Made by a program: the position numbers and the translations under genes
Shown: positions 63,236 to 64,000 of the stretch, piece after piece
Layout of the letters: each line of letters starts with the position of its first letter
Numbering within the stretch: position 1 is the stretch's first letter
Notes under the pieces: model-generated
Database searches by the model: none
The model's input: only the letters and a program-made list of their open reading frames with translations
Told to the model about the DNA's origin: nothing
NCBI GenBank assembly: GCA_003427395.1
Contig: BFEA01000776.1
Coordinates: forward strand, 362,879 to 426,878
Direction: 5' to 3'
Length of the DNA: 64,000 nt
DNA from: Chara braunii
Lineage: Eukaryota > Streptophyta > Charophyceae > Charales > Characeae

Positions 63236-63370
63236 TAGGGCTCTTTTGTCCTTGGGAACATCATCATGATGGCCCCTGCGCAAGGAAGGATGACACGCAT
63301 AAATCGAGAAATGGACTGAAAAGATTGGGAAAAAAAAAAAAAAAAAAAAAAAAAAAACAATAGGGCTCTT
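63236..63370 (+). pseudogene. U6 snRNA retropseudogene 6 with poly(A) and 10-bp target duplications
   Basis: GTCCTTGGGAACATC starts at 63248. The U6 centre is deleted, and TGGCCCCTGCGCAAGGA, a small AGGA duplication, then TGACACGCATAAATCGAG and AAATGGACTG reach near the U6 3' end, followed by a short tail and about 28 A. TAGGGCTCTT lies just upstream (63236-63245) and exactly after the A-tail (63361-63370). A-tail plus target duplication is the mark of LINE-mediated retroposition. Confidence 0.93.
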
Positions 63371-63835
63371 CTACGGTCACCTGATCATAGAAAAAGACGT
63401 ACAAAATGCCCTCAAAGATGCCGTATCTCGTTTGCTGCCCCTCAAACATCGGGTATCTTCGGCGAATGCCCTCCTGGCCTGCCACCATTTCCAGCAGGAC
63501 CCTGTCACGCGACGAGCAACGGTTGGCCCCTTAGAACTCCATTCAGGGTCAGGCTCTGCAGAAGCATCCGGCAGCATCCTGTGTGCCTGCCCACAAGCCC
63601 TTCGCTCCTCACCCCACTTAGTACCCCACTTCCTCCTACTTCCCTGCCCATGCACCCTCCTTGTCCTCCTCCGTCACTCCGTGTCCTCTTCCATCTCCCC
63701 GTTGTACCTCTCCTTCGGCTCCCTTTTGCTCAACCTCACCTCCTCCTCCTGCTCCTTTTTTTTTTTTTTTTTTTTCCCTCCTCCTCCTGCTCCTAACTGA
63801 ACAACTTCTGCCTCAGGGTGACCTCAAAATTCTTT

Positions 63836-63840
<5 letters not shown>
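63371..63840. other. Intergenic, CT-leaning
   Basis: No gene recognised. A T20 run lies near 63757. A CTCCTCCTCCTGCTCCT duplication flanks it. Confidence 0.45.

Positions 63841-63872
<32 letters not shown>
63841..63872. repeat. (AT)n microsatellite
   Basis: About 16 AT units. Confidence 0.95.
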
Positions 63873-63874
<2 letters not shown>

Positions 63875-64000
63875 TCAAATAGAACTGCCCGGTAAACCGT
63901 AGGCAGAGAGGGAGAAGAGGACAACAAACGAGGGGCTGTGACAAACTGTTTCGTCGAAGTTTCACCGACTCATCAGGAGGCTGAACCCTCTCTCTCTCTC

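Overview
The window is repeat-rich eukaryotic nuclear DNA, almost certainly from a plant-lineage genome. It holds two Ty3/gypsy LTR retrotransposons, one with a chromodomain-like tail, plus a long LINE, Penelope-like retroelement fragments, several families of MITE-like inverted-repeat elements, long CT/GA/CA microsatellites, assembly gaps of N, and pieces of U6 snRNA followed by A-tails. The style of the repeat proteins (RNA-binding zinc knuckle plus SAP-like tail, GIY-YIG Penelope proteins, zinc-knuckle gags) resembles what I recall from the charophyte alga Chara. That assignment is inference, not proof.

Layout. 1-3.2 kb: CT microsatellites, a TAA repeat and anonymous DNA. 3.2-7.75 kb: two diverged LTRs of one superfamily whose 3' ends face each other across a decayed Penelope-like element with an N-terminal GIY-YIG domain. 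7.8-10.6 kb: strongly G-rich + strand with a dispersed GAACCCGGACG repeat and two U6-derived pieces. 11.6-13.4 kb: an unusual array of hairpins with conserved loops and different but self-complementary stems, followed by a ~120-bp tandem repeat that also carries hairpins. 14.3-15.2 kb: two copies of another hairpin-rich unit. 17.5-27.5 kb: a zinc-knuckle/SAP-like gene, now a pseudogene, split by a complete but decayed chromovirus on the minus strand. 28-32.3 kb: an unidentified open frame, nested MITE-like elements and a tandem duplication. 32.3-51.8 kb: a LINE on the minus strand, interrupted near its 3' end by an 11.6-kb gypsy element on the plus strand, by a 357-bp palindrome, and by an AT-rich insert that contains a group I intron core. 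52.3-54.9 kb: a tandem segmental duplication in which one copy carries two MITE insertions absent from the other. 55-58.6 kb: microsatellites and U6 retropseudogenes. 59.8-61.2 kb: the only intact host-like gene, a secreted trypsin-fold protein whose catalytic serine is replaced by aspartate. 61.6-63.4 kb: a cluster of one MITE family and a U6 retropseudogene with clean target-site duplications.

How it works together: most of the window is a layered record of transposition. The reverse transcriptases of the LINE and LTR elements explain the retrocopies, and MITE-like elements have inserted into them. The parts not explained by known elements are the hairpin arrays at 11.6-15.2 kb, the conserved small reading frame inside the LTRs, the PHD finger inside a gypsy polyprotein, and the group I intron fragment.
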